NCBI GenBank assembly: GCA_031274715.1
Contig: JAISPT010000019.1
Location: 1 to 36,861 of the forward strand
Source: Azonexus sp.
GTDB taxonomy: Bacteria; Pseudomonadota; Gammaproteobacteria; Burkholderiales; Rhodocyclaceae
DNA: 36,861 bases
Direction: 5' to 3'
Shown here: piece by piece, positions 15,632-24,005 of the stretch
Layout of the letters: each line of letters starts with the position of its first letter
How positions within the stretch are numbered: the stretch's first letter is position 1
Made by a program: the position numbers and the translations under genes
Notes under the pieces: model-generated
Databases searched by the model: none
The model's input: the letters and a program-made list of their open reading frames with translations, nothing else
Told to the model about the DNA's origin: nothing

Positions 15632-16012
15632 ATGGCCAAGACCATTATCGCCACCCCGAACGCTCCGGCCGCCATCGGTACCTATTCGCAAGCCGTGCGC
15701 GTCGGCGACACCGTGTATCTGTCGGGGCAGATCGGCCTCGATCCGGCCACCATGCAGATGGTAGACGGTATCGACGGGCAAATCGTTCGCGTCTTCGAGA
15801 ATCTCAAGGCCGTCGCTGGCGCGGCCGGCGGTTCGCTGGCCGACGTGGTCAAGCTCAACGTTTTCCTGACCGATCTCGGCCATTTCGCCAAGGTCAATGA
15901 GGTCATGGCCCGCTATTTCAGCGAGCCGTTCCCGGCCCGCGCAGCTGTCGGTGTCAAGGAACTGCCACGCGGGGCGCTGGTCGAGGCCGATGCGGTGATG
16001 TTCATCGGCTGA
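15632..16012 (+). CDS. ridA: RidA family enamine/imine deaminase
   Basis: A 126-residue protein of the YjgF/YER057c/UK114 family. RidA hydrolyses reactive 2-aminoacrylate and related imines from PLP enzymes, protecting the cell. The active-site arginine (R103 in FPARAAVGV, equivalent to R105 of E. coli) and E118 are present, as is the start region NAPAAIGTYSQAVRVG. AGGAAAACAAC gives a good ribosome binding site. The stop TGA overlaps the recG ATG by one base (TGATG), implying coupled translation. Confidence 0.94.
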   Translation: MAKTIIATPNAPAAIGTYSQAVRVGDTVYLSGQIGLDPATMQMVDGIDGQIVRVFENLKAVAGAAGGSLADVVKLNVFLTDLGHFAKVNEVMARYFSEPFPARAAVGVKELPRGALVEADAVMFIG

Positions 16013-18051
16013 TGGAAACGGGCGGGGCGCCAGTCCCGATCCGCGCCGCCGAGGCGCTGCGCAAGAAACTCGCCAAGATCGGCCTCCACAGCGAGGCCGA
16101 TTTGCTGTTGCACCTGCCGCTGCGCTACGAGGACGAAACGCGCCTGACCCCGGTGGAGCGCGCCCTGAGTGGCGAGGCGGTACAGTTGGAACTGACCGTC
16201 TTGCACAGCGAAGTGCAGTTTCGGCCGCGCCGGCAACTGGTGGTGCGTGCCGCCGACGCCAGCGGCGAGATCACGCTGCGCTTCTTCAGTTTTTACCCGA
16301 GCCAGCAGGCGATGCTGGCCGAAGGCGCACGCATCCGCGTCTTTGGTGAAGTGCGCGGCGGCTTCTTCGGGCTGGAGATGGTGCATCCGCGCCTGCGCAA
16401 GATCACTGCCGGCGAGCCATTACCGACGGCCTTGACGCCGGTCTATCCGTCGACCGCCGGGGTCGGTAGTGCTACTTTACAGAAGCTGATCGGTGCCGCG
16501 CTGGCCGCGGCCGAACTGGCCGACACCCTGCCCGATGAATTGCGCCAGCGCCTGAAGCTGGCTGGCTTTGCGCGCAGCCTGCGTTTTCTGCATACACCGC
16601 CGCCGGAGGCTGACTGCAACGCCTTGCAGGAGCGCTACCACCCGGCCTGGCAGCGGATCAAATTCGACGAGGTGCTGGCCCAGCAGCTTTCTCTGCGCCG
16701 CGCTTATCTCGCCCGCCGCGATCAGGGGGCGCCGGTGCTGCAGGCGCGGGACGATCTTGGCGCCCGTCTGCTCGATAGCCTGCCTTTCGGTTTGACCGGG
16801 GCGCAGATGCGGGCATTGGCCGAGATCGGCGGCGACTTGGCCCAGCCCTATCCGATGCAGCGCCTGCTGCAGGGCGATGTTGGGGCCGGCAAGACTATCG
16901 TTGCCGCGTTGGCTGCCTGCCAAACGATTTCGGCCGGCTGGCAGGCAGCGTTCATGGCCCCGACCGAAATCCTCGCCGAGCAGCACTATCTGAAGCTGTG
17001 CGACTGGCTGCAGCCGCTCGGCGTGCGCGTCGCTTGGCTGGCTGGCAGCCTGAAAAGCAAGGCTAAACGGGAGCAACTAGCGGCTGCGGCAGGCGAAGCC
17101 CAACTGGTGGTCGGCACCCATGCACTGATCCAGGACAGCGTCGATTTCGCCCGCCTGGGCCTGGCCATCGTCGACGAGCAGCACCGTTTCGGCGTCGCCC
17201 AGCGGCTGGCGCTACGCAAGAAGGGCGGCAACCCGCACCAGTTGATGATGTCGGCGACGCCGATCCCGCGCACACTGGCCATGAGCTATTACGCTGACCT
17301 CGACGTTACCGTGCTCGACGAATTGCCGCCCGGACGCACCCCGATCAAGACCCGGCTGGTTGCCGACAACCGCCGCGCCGACGTGGTCGGCTTCGTCAAA
17401 AAACATGTCGAGGAGGGGCGTCAAGCTTATTGGGTGTGCCCGCTGATCGAGGAATCGGAGGTATTGCAATTGCAGACCGCCGAGGAAACCTACGCCCAGC
17501 TTGCGGCCGAGTTGCCAAGCCTGCGCGTCGGCCTGGTACACGGACGGCTCAAGGCTGACGACAAGCAGGCGGTGATGGCCGCCTTCGCCGCCGGCGACAT
17601 TGACGTGCTGGTGGCGACGACGGTAATCGAGGTCGGCGTGGATGTGCCCAACGCCAGCCTGATGGTGATCGAGCACGCCGAACGTTTCGGTCTGTCGCAA
17701 CTGCACCAGTTGCGCGGACGGGTTGGGCGCGGCCAGTACGAATCGAGTTGCGTGCTGATTTACGCCGGACCGTTGGGCGAAATCGCCCGCCAGCGCCTGA
17801 AGATCATTTTCGAGCACAGCGATGGCTTCGAGATTGCCCGCCGGGACTTGCAGTTGCGCGGCCCGGGCGAGTTTGTCGGGGCCCGCCAGAGCGGCGTGCC
17901 GCTGCTGCGCTACGCCGACCTGGAGCAAGATGCCGAGTTGGTTGAACTGGCGCGCACCGTTGCCGAGGAAATGCTCAACGCCCATCCAACCCTGGCCGCA
18001 GCGCACCTGCGGCGCTGGCTTGGGGCGCGCGAGGAGTTGCTAAAGTCCTGA
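16012..18051 (+). CDS. recG: ATP-dependent DNA helicase RecG
   Basis: A 679-residue RecG, normal length. It has an N-terminal wedge/OB domain (about 50-150) that grips branched DNA and a two-part SF2 helicase: Walker A GDVGAGKT (288-295), DEQH box (388-391), motif III MSATPIPRTLA, and motif VI HQLRGRVGRG. RecG remodels stalled replication forks and Holliday junctions and removes R-loops. It shares an overlapping start with ridA. Its 3' end overlaps the convergent acetyltransferase gene by 12 bases. Confidence 0.97.
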   Translation: METGGAPVPIRAAEALRKKLAKIGLHSEADLLLHLPLRYEDETRLTPVERALSGEAVQLELTVLHSEVQFRPRRQLVVRAADASGEITLRFFSFYPSQQAMLAEGARIRVFGEVRGGFFGLEMVHPRLRKITAGEPLPTALTPVYPSTAGVGSATLQKLIGAALAAAELADTLPDELRQRLKLAGFARSLRFLHTPPPEADCNALQERYHPAWQRIKFDEVLAQQLSLRRAYLARRDQGAPVLQARDDLGARLLDSLPFGLTGAQMRALAEIGGDLAQPYPMQRLLQGDVGAGKTIVAALAACQTISAGWQAAFMAPTEILAEQHYLKLCDWLQPLGVRVAWLAGSLKSKAKREQLAAAAGEAQLVVGTHALIQDSVDFARLGLAIVDEQHRFGVAQRLALRKKGGNPHQLMMSATPIPRTLAMSYYADLDVTVLDELPPGRTPIKTRLVADNRRADVVGFVKKHVEEGRQAYWVCPLIEESEVLQLQTAEETYAQLAAELPSLRVGLVHGRLKADDKQAVMAAFAAGDIDVLVATTVIEVGVDVPNASLMVIEHAERFGLSQLHQLRGRVGRGQYESSCVLIYAGPLGEIARQRLKIIFEHSDGFEIARRDLQLRGPGEFVGARQSGVPLLRYADLEQDAELVELARTVAEEMLNAHPTLAAAHLRRWLGAREELLKS

Positions 18052-18582
18052 CGCCAACGCTTTTGGCGATGTTTTTACCAGCGCGAGTAGGTGAATGTCC
18101 GGAGCCAAGGGTCGCCCGATTTCGGCAGATAATGGATATTCCTTGACCTCCCCGGTTAGAGCGTAACCGCGTCGCTCGTAGAAGGCCAAGAGTTCTGGTC
18201 GCGACGACAGAACCGTCATATTGAGCGTCATAGCCGCGAAATGCGCGGTGGCATACGCTTCGGCATGACGAAGCATTTGCTTGCCAAGACCTTGGGTTTG
18301 CAGTTTGGGATCGGTTGCCAGCATGCCAATGTAAGCAGCGCCAGGCTGGTCGCCTTGGACATGTACACAGGCCACGATTTTCGATTCGAAACACAGGAGC
18401 AGAATCGCGGACTGCTGGTCAAACAGGGCAAGCACTTGCTCGGTCGTGATTCTATCGCCCGAGACCAAGCGTGCTTCGTGTGTCCAGCCTGCATCTTGGG
18501 TGGTGGGCCGATAGGCGCTGTTTACGAGAGCAGCAATTTGTTCGGCATCAGCGACGCCAGCGACACGAAATTCGAGTGACAT
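18040..18582 (-). CDS. GNAT family N-acetyltransferase
   Basis: A 180-residue GNAT domain protein. The acetyl-CoA binding motif A is at about residues 87-105 (IGMLATDPKLQTQGLGKQML; the QTQGLGK part is the R/Q-x-x-G-x-G/A loop), and motif B has LAFYERRGYALTGEV. Substrate unknown. Base composition is about 54 % GC in sampled stretches against about 66 % in its neighbours, which may indicate recent acquisition. It overlaps the end of recG and has no clear ribosome binding site at ATG 18582. Confidence 0.88.
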   Translation of the reverse strand: MSLEFRVAGVADAEQIAALVNSAYRPTTQDAGWTHEARLVSGDRITTEQVLALFDQQSAILLLCFESKIVACVHVQGDQPGAAYIGMLATDPKLQTQGLGKQMLRHAEAYATAHFAAMTLNMTVLSSRPELLAFYERRGYALTGEVKEYPLSAEIGRPLAPDIHLLALVKTSPKALASGL

Positions 18583-18597
18583 TTTGGACGGAGTGGA

Positions 18598-20751
18598 TTA
18601 AAGGTCGGTGGCGGCAGCTTGCCAGCGGGCAGCCAGCGTCGCCGCCGGTTCCGGGCGGCCGTACAGGTAGCCTTGCAGCAGGTCGCAGCCGTGGGCGCGC
18701 AGGAAGCGGCTCTGACCCTCGGTCTCGATGCCTTCGGCCACCACTTTGAGGCCGAGGCTGTGGGCCAGAGCCAGCGTGGCGGCGCTGATCGCCGCGTCGT
18801 TCTCGTCGGTCTCGATGTCACGGACGAAGGCCCGGTCGAGCTTGAGCACCTGGATCGGCAGCCGCTTCAGGTAGGCCAGCGAGGAATAGCCGGTGCCGAA
18901 ATCGTCGATGGCCAGCATCACACCCAGCCGGCGCAGGGCATCCAACTGTTCGATGGCGCTGGCCGGATCACTCATGGCTACCGATTCGGTGATTTCCAGT
19001 TCCAGTTCGTCTTGCCCCAAGTGGTAGCGCTGCATAATCTCGCCGACCCGCCCGACTAGACCGGCATTGCGCAACTGGTGTACGGAAATGTTCACTGCCA
19101 CGCGCCGGGGGCCGATACCGGCCTGCTTCCACTCGGCCAACTGGCGGCCGGCCTCGTCCAACACCCAGTCACCGATTGCCTCGATCAGGCCGGATTCTTC
19201 GGCCACCGGGATGAAGCGGTCGGGCGGCACCAGGCCGCGCTGTGGATGGCGCCAGCGGATCAGGGCCTCGACTCCTTGCGGCCGGATGAAATCGCTGGCA
19301 TCGCCGGCGAATTGCGGCTGGTAGTGCAACTCGAACTGGTTCTGCTCGAGCGCCATGCGCAGCTCGCGTTCGAGCCGCAGGCGCTCGCAGGCCGCGGCGT
19401 TGAGTTCGGCGGTGAAGTACTGCAGGTTGTTGCGGCCTTGCTCCTTGGCGTAATACATCGCCGCGTCGGCGTTCTTCATCAGTGTTGCGGTGTCCTCGCC
19501 ATCGCCGGGGAAAATGGCGATGCCGATACTCGGGCTGGTGTGCAGGCGGTCGTTGCCGATGTCGTAGGGCTGGGCCAGGGCCTGCAGAATCTTGGCGGCG
19601 ACCAGCGAGGCCATGGCTGGCGAGTCGAGGGTGTTGACCACGACCACGAACTCGTCGCCGCCCTGGCGGGCGACGATATCGCTTTCGCGCACACAGCCGA
19701 GCAGGCGCTGGGCGACTTCGATCAGCAACTGGTCGCCAACGGGGTGGCCGAGCGTGTCGTTGATGACCTTGAAACGGTCGAGGTCGATGAACAGCACGGC
19801 CAGGAACTGGTTTTCCCGGCGGGCCGAAAGCAGCGCCTGCGACAGGCGGATTTCCAGGTTGTGGCGGTTGAACAGGCCGGTCAGGCTGTCGCGGTGAGTC
19901 AGGTGCTCGATGCGTTCCTCGGCCGCCTTCTGCTCGCTGATGTCGGTGAAGCTGGCGATGAAATGGGTGGTCGTCCCGCGCTCGTCGCGGATTGCCGAAA
20001 TGGTCGTCCATTTCGGGTAGATGCGGCCGTTGCGGTTGCGGTCCCACAGTTCGCCCTGCCAGTAGCCCTTGTCCTGCAGGGTGGCCCACAACGCGACGTA
20101 GGTTTCCGGCGGCGTGCGCCCGGAAGCCAGCAGGCGCGGATTCTGGCCGGCGATCTGCTCCAGTGAGTAGCCGGTATGCCGGACGAAGGCCGGATTGACG
20201 GCGACGATACGGTTGTCGTGATCGGAGACCATGATCGCCTCGCCGCTGTGCTCGAAGATCCTGGTGTAGAGCTGCAGCGCTTCGCGCGCCAGATGGCATT
20301 CGGTGATGTCCTGCAGGGTGCCGTGCGCGACGAGCGGCGTACCGTCGTCGGCGAACAGTATCTCGCCTTGGCGGTGAACGTACTTGATACGGCCGTCGGC
20401 AAATTGCAGGCGATGGGCGATTTCGCACGGGCGGCGCTGCGCCTGCGCTGCCTCGCAGGCGGCCCGGACCATCTCGCGGTCATCCGGGTGGGTGGCGGCG
20501 AGATAGCCGCTGGCGCTGGCCGGCTGCTGCTGCGGATCGATTTCCAGGATGCGGAACATTTCCTCCGACCAATGCAGCTGGTCGTGGCGCAAGTCCAGTG
20601 TCCAGTTGCCGAGGCGGGCGATGCGCTGAACCTCGCGCAGGCTGCCGAGCGACTCGGCCAAGGCGTCTTCGGCACGTTTACGGGCGATCCCGTTGCGCCG
20701 GAAGCGACGGCTGATCAACGACAGGAATGGGCGCAGGCGGAAAGTAGGCAT
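18598..20751 (-). CDS. PAS-PAS-GGDEF-EAL c-di-GMP signalling protein
   Basis: A 717-residue cytoplasmic protein with no transmembrane segment. Two PAS regions are visible (about 45-155, then about 160-278, each ending in an ITE/ISE linker). The GGDEF domain has an intact GGDEF (364-368) and an I-site RESD (355-358) five residues before it, so it can be inhibited by product. The EAL domain has EAL (495-497), the DDFGTGYSS loop and the LKLDRAFV segment, so phosphodiesterase residues also look intact. It could make or degrade c-di-GMP; the balance cannot be told from sequence. Starts with ATG 20751, 57 bases from the hydrolase stop on the same strand. Confidence 0.93.
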   Translation of the reverse strand: MPTFRLRPFLSLISRRFRRNGIARKRAEDALAESLGSLREVQRIARLGNWTLDLRHDQLHWSEEMFRILEIDPQQQPASASGYLAATHPDDREMVRAACEAAQAQRRPCEIAHRLQFADGRIKYVHRQGEILFADDGTPLVAHGTLQDITECHLAREALQLYTRIFEHSGEAIMVSDHDNRIVAVNPAFVRHTGYSLEQIAGQNPRLLASGRTPPETYVALWATLQDKGYWQGELWDRNRNGRIYPKWTTISAIRDERGTTTHFIASFTDISEQKAAEERIEHLTHRDSLTGLFNRHNLEIRLSQALLSARRENQFLAVLFIDLDRFKVINDTLGHPVGDQLLIEVAQRLLGCVRESDIVARQGGDEFVVVVNTLDSPAMASLVAAKILQALAQPYDIGNDRLHTSPSIGIAIFPGDGEDTATLMKNADAAMYYAKEQGRNNLQYFTAELNAAACERLRLERELRMALEQNQFELHYQPQFAGDASDFIRPQGVEALIRWRHPQRGLVPPDRFIPVAEESGLIEAIGDWVLDEAGRQLAEWKQAGIGPRRVAVNISVHQLRNAGLVGRVGEIMQRYHLGQDELELEITESVAMSDPASAIEQLDALRRLGVMLAIDDFGTGYSSLAYLKRLPIQVLKLDRAFVRDIETDENDAAISAATLALAHSLGLKVVAEGIETEGQSRFLRAHGCDLLQGYLYGRPEPAATLAARWQAAATDL

Positions 20752-20808
20752 GGCATTGATTTCCCGATTATGCCAGTTCGTCTATGGTTCGCGGGGACGG
20801 CGAGAATT

Positions 20809-21696
20809 TCAGGCGAACCATCCCTCGATCAGGCCGGCGAGCGCCGCCGGCTGATCGTGGTGCAACATGTGATCGGCCTCCTCGATCCATTCCTCGCGCA
20901 CCTCGGCGAAGCAGGCGCGGCGTGCCTCCCAGTCGCCGGGACGGCTGGCGTAGTCGCGCACAATCCACGATTGGCGCCCGGCCACCCACAGTACCGGGCA
21001 GCGTACCTGGCGCCAGACGGCCATCGATTCTTCCAGCCGAAACAGGTAGGGCGACATGGCCTTGTGCCACGGGTCGCCGTTCCAGATCACGCCGTGCCGG
21101 TGTTCGCCAGCGCGCGTCGTGCCGCCGCCGACGCGGGCCAGGTGGCGGGAGAGGAAATCGGCCCGGGCGGGCGTCAGATAGGGATCGCTCTTCAGCAACC
21201 GACGGGCGAAGGTCGCGCGGTCCGGATAGGCGTGCATGCGCGGTGGCGAGCGCAACTGATCCAGCCACTGGCGGTAGCGTTCCGGCGCCATGTCCGGCAT
21301 CGTCGGCGCGATACCGAAGCCTTCGCAGGAGACCAGGCGCTCGACTCGTTCCGGCCGGACGCCGGCGTATAGGGCGGCGAGGATGCCGCCCATGCTGTGG
21401 CCGACCAGCCGTACCGCACCGGCCGGTGCAATATGGTCGACGATGGCTTCGAGGTCGCCCAGGTGCTCGGCGAAGAAATATGGCCGGTTAAGCCATTGCG
21501 ACGGGCCGAAGCCGCGCCAGTCGGGGGCGACGATGTTCCAGTCGCGGCGTAGTTCGTCGACGACGAACTGCCAGGAAGCCGAAACGTCCATCCAGCCGTG
21601 CAGCAGGAACAGCGTCGGGGCGGCGGGGTCACCCCAGCGCCGCAGGTGCAGACGGATGCCGGGGAGGTCGAGGAGTTCGGAGCGGGAGCGGCGCAT
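20809..21696 (-). CDS. Alpha/beta hydrolase
   Basis: A 295-residue alpha/beta hydrolase fold protein. The oxyanion region LLHGWMDVSASW (31-42), the nucleophile elbow GHSMGG with S101 and a C-terminal histidine in ADHMLHHDQP are visible. The usual acid after strand 6 is not at its normal place (VLWVAGRQSW has no aspartate), so the third catalytic residue is unclear. Substrate unknown; esterase, lactonase or C-C hydrolase are all possible. It may be co-transcribed with the GGDEF-EAL gene downstream. Confidence 0.85.
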   Translation of the reverse strand: MRRSRSELLDLPGIRLHLRRWGDPAAPTLFLLHGWMDVSASWQFVVDELRRDWNIVAPDWRGFGPSQWLNRPYFFAEHLGDLEAIVDHIAPAGAVRLVGHSMGGILAALYAGVRPERVERLVSCEGFGIAPTMPDMAPERYRQWLDQLRSPPRMHAYPDRATFARRLLKSDPYLTPARADFLSRHLARVGGGTTRAGEHRHGVIWNGDPWHKAMSPYLFRLEESMAVWRQVRCPVLWVAGRQSWIVRDYASRPGDWEARRACFAEVREEWIEEADHMLHHDQPAALAGLIEGWFA

Positions 21697-21915
21697 GAGG
21701 CGATCGGTTCCAGGATGAACTGCCGATTCTAGCAGTCGCCGTTGGCGTCAATACTGTCGCCGACTTGTGCCGGCTGTCGCGCGAATGAGCCGGCGTCGTT
21801 TTTGCCGCCGACATCGTTACGGTGCCGTCGCCGGGATGCGCTAAACTTACCATTGCGCCTCCCGGTGCGCCGTCCTGCCTGTTGGCGGGCGTTGCCGAAG
21901 CTTCCAGATGTCGCG
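21697..21915. other. Divergent intergenic region, hydrolase / diguanylate cyclase
   Basis: 219 bases between two divergent genes. A TAAACT at about 21842-21847 could be a -10 element for the cyclase, but no good -35 is at the right spacing. No repeat, RNA gene or clear operator was seen. Confidence 0.4.
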
Positions 21916-23427
21916 ATGAACGAATCGAAAACACCCCATGAAATCGCCCGCGAAACCCTCAAGCGTTTGGTACGAGGGCACGTGCCACCGACCCCGGCGA
22001 ACTACCAAGCGTGTTACAACGAAATCGCCGGGCTGCCCAATGTCGCACCTTTTCCCGAGCAGCCGCTACGCCAGATCGCACACGAACTGACGACCCGCGA
22101 CCCGGAGCAGATCCGCCAGCTGCAGAACCTCGACCAGGCCATCGGCCGGTGCAGTTGGCAGGGCGTACAGGAGTCCTTGCTGGCCTTCATCGCCGGCTGT
22201 TGCGGCAGCGTCCGCGAGGTGGGTGGCGAGTCGGCCCTGCCGCCGGAGTTGGCGGTGCGCTTGACGCATTTCATCGAAAGCGTACGGCCGGCGCTGGGCG
22301 ACGAGAATCTGCAGATCGGCGAGCTGTTCGCCGACCTGCTTGCAGTCCTGCATGAGATGCCGGTGGACGTGCCGAAGCTGCAGGGCCTGCTGGCCGATTG
22401 CCAGCACCTGATCCGCTTCGCCGCCGAGGAGCAGGGCGAGATCAAGGCCGCGCTGCTCAAGCTGCTGCACCTGATCATCGGGAATATCGGTGAGCTGAGC
22501 CTCGACGACAGCTGGCTCAAGGGCCAGGTCGACGGCCTGCTGACCGTCGTCGCACCACCACTGACCTTGCGTCACCTCGACGAGATGGGGCGGCGCCTGC
22601 GCGACGTGATGGTCAAGCAGGGTGAGGCCAAGCAGCGCTCGGTCGAGGCCCAGGAGGAAATGCGCAAGATGCTGGCGGCCTTCGTCGAACGCCTGGCGGC
22701 GATGAATGCGTCGAGCGTCAGCTTCCAGGGCAAGGTCGAGCAGAGCGCCCGGCAGATTGCCGGGGTCAAGCGCGTCGAGGACTTGGCGCCGCTGCTCGAC
22801 GAGGTCGTTGCCGCCACCCGGGGCATGGTCGAGGAGACCGCCTATTCCCGCCAGGAATTGCAGAGCTTGCAGGACAAGGTGCAGGCTACCGAGGCCGAGC
22901 TAGTGCAACTGCATCTCGAACTGGACAATGCCAGCCTGCTGGCCCGCCATGATCCGCTGACCGACGCGCTCAATCGCAAGGGGCTGGACGAGGCGCTGGC
23001 GCGCGAGATCGCCGGTATGCGGCGCAAGGATTCGCCGCTGTCGCTCTGCTTGCTCGATGTGGACAATTTCAAGAAGCTCAACGACCGCTTTGGTCACGAT
23101 GTCGGCGACGGTGCGCTGGTCCACCTGGCCAAGGTCGCCCGCGCCAACATGCGCCCGAGCGACACGCTGGCCCGCTACGGCGGCGAGGAGTTCGTCATCC
23201 TGATGCCCGATACCAGCCTCGACGACGGCATCGAGGCGATGGTGCGCCTACAGCGTGAGCTGACGAAGGCTTTCTTCTTGTCAGGCAATGAGAAAATCCT
23301 GATCACCTTCAGCGCCGGCGTCGCCCAGTTGCAGGCGGGCGAATCCGGCGCCGATGCCATCCGCCGCGCCGACCGCGCCATGTACCTGGCCAAGCGCGCC
23401 GGCAAGAACCGCGTCATGGGCGGTTGA
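21916..23427 (+). CDS. Diguanylate cyclase (GGDEF domain) with long helical N-terminus
   Basis: A 503-residue protein. Residues about 1-330 are mostly helical and include KTPHEIARETLKRLVRGHVPPTPANYQ, an N-terminal region seen in a group of betaproteobacterial cyclases, and a coiled coil just before the cyclase domain. The GGDEF domain has GGEEF (422-426) and a canonical I-site RPSD (413-416), so it should make c-di-GMP and be product-inhibited. No membrane segment. The ATG at 21916 is chosen because the upstream in-frame extension looks like intergenic DNA. It overlaps no other gene and is divergent from the hydrolase. Confidence 0.92.
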   Translation: MNESKTPHEIARETLKRLVRGHVPPTPANYQACYNEIAGLPNVAPFPEQPLRQIAHELTTRDPEQIRQLQNLDQAIGRCSWQGVQESLLAFIAGCCGSVREVGGESALPPELAVRLTHFIESVRPALGDENLQIGELFADLLAVLHEMPVDVPKLQGLLADCQHLIRFAAEEQGEIKAALLKLLHLIIGNIGELSLDDSWLKGQVDGLLTVVAPPLTLRHLDEMGRRLRDVMVKQGEAKQRSVEAQEEMRKMLAAFVERLAAMNASSVSFQGKVEQSARQIAGVKRVEDLAPLLDEVVAATRGMVEETAYSRQELQSLQDKVQATEAELVQLHLELDNASLLARHDPLTDALNRKGLDEALAREIAGMRRKDSPLSLCLLDVDNFKKLNDRFGHDVGDGALVHLAKVARANMRPSDTLARYGGEEFVILMPDTSLDDGIEAMVRLQRELTKAFFLSGNEKILITFSAGVAQLQAGESGADAIRRADRAMYLAKRAGKNRVMGG

Positions 23428-23438
23428 GGCTGCTGGCG

Positions 23439-23987
23439 ATGTCCCTGGCAAACGGCTTGCCGCCGGTGGCCGCCGCCGGCGCGCGGATTCTGATCCTCGG
23501 CAGCATGCCTGGGCAGGCCTCGCTTGCCGCTGGGTGTTACTACGCCCATCCACGCAACGCCTTTTGGCCGATCATGGGGGCGTTGTTCGGCGCTGCGCCG
23601 GAACTGCCCTACGCCGAGCGGTTGCAATGCCTGACGGCGGCCGGTATTGCCCTATGGGACGTGATCGCCTGCTGCGAGCGGCGCGGCAGCCTGGATGCCG
23701 ATATCGTTCCCGGCTCGGTGCAGGCCAATGATTTTGCCGCCTTCTTCGCTGCCCATCCGGGCATCGCACGCCTCTATTTCAACGGCACCGCTGCCGAAAC
23801 GGCCTTTCGCCGTCATGTTTTGCCACAACTCCTGCCGCAGCTTGCCGGCTCGCCGCCGCCGGGCCGCCGCCTGCCTTCCACCAGCCCGGCCCATGCCGCC
23901 CGCGGCTATGCCGAAAAGCTGGCTGCCTGGTCGGTGCTCGCTGAGCCGGATAACGCTGCGGCGGCGGCGTATAATCAGCCCTTTTGA
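23439..23987 (+). CDS. DNA glycosylase of the uracil-DNA glycosylase superfamily (hypoxanthine/G:T-U type)
   Basis: A 182-residue protein. The motif LGSMPG near the N-terminus followed by YYAHPRNAFWPIMG, and the late STSPA loop, match the family 6 (hypoxanthine-DNA glycosylase / mismatch-specific) branch of the UDG superfamily, which removes deaminated bases. ALWDVIACCERRGSLDADI is a further conserved segment. The ATG at 23439 has GAGG nine bases upstream; a TTG at 23424 overlaps the cyclase stop and is an alternative. The substrate (hypoxanthine or uracil) cannot be fixed by eye. Confidence 0.85.
   Translation: MSLANGLPPVAAAGARILILGSMPGQASLAAGCYYAHPRNAFWPIMGALFGAAPELPYAERLQCLTAAGIALWDVIACCERRGSLDADIVPGSVQANDFAAFFAAHPGIARLYFNGTAAETAFRRHVLPQLLPQLAGSPPPGRRLPSTSPAHAARGYAEKLAAWSVLAEPDNAAAAAYNQPF
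23970..23975 (+). promoter_or_regulatory. Possible -10 element for argS
   Basis: A perfect TATAAT lies inside the last codons of the glycosylase gene, 31 bases before the argS ATG. The -35 region at 16-18 bases spacing is poor (GGATAA). It could give argS its own promoter, with a leader of about 24 bases. Confidence 0.4.
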
Positions 23988-24005
23988 GCTTTTCGCCGTC
24001 AATCA

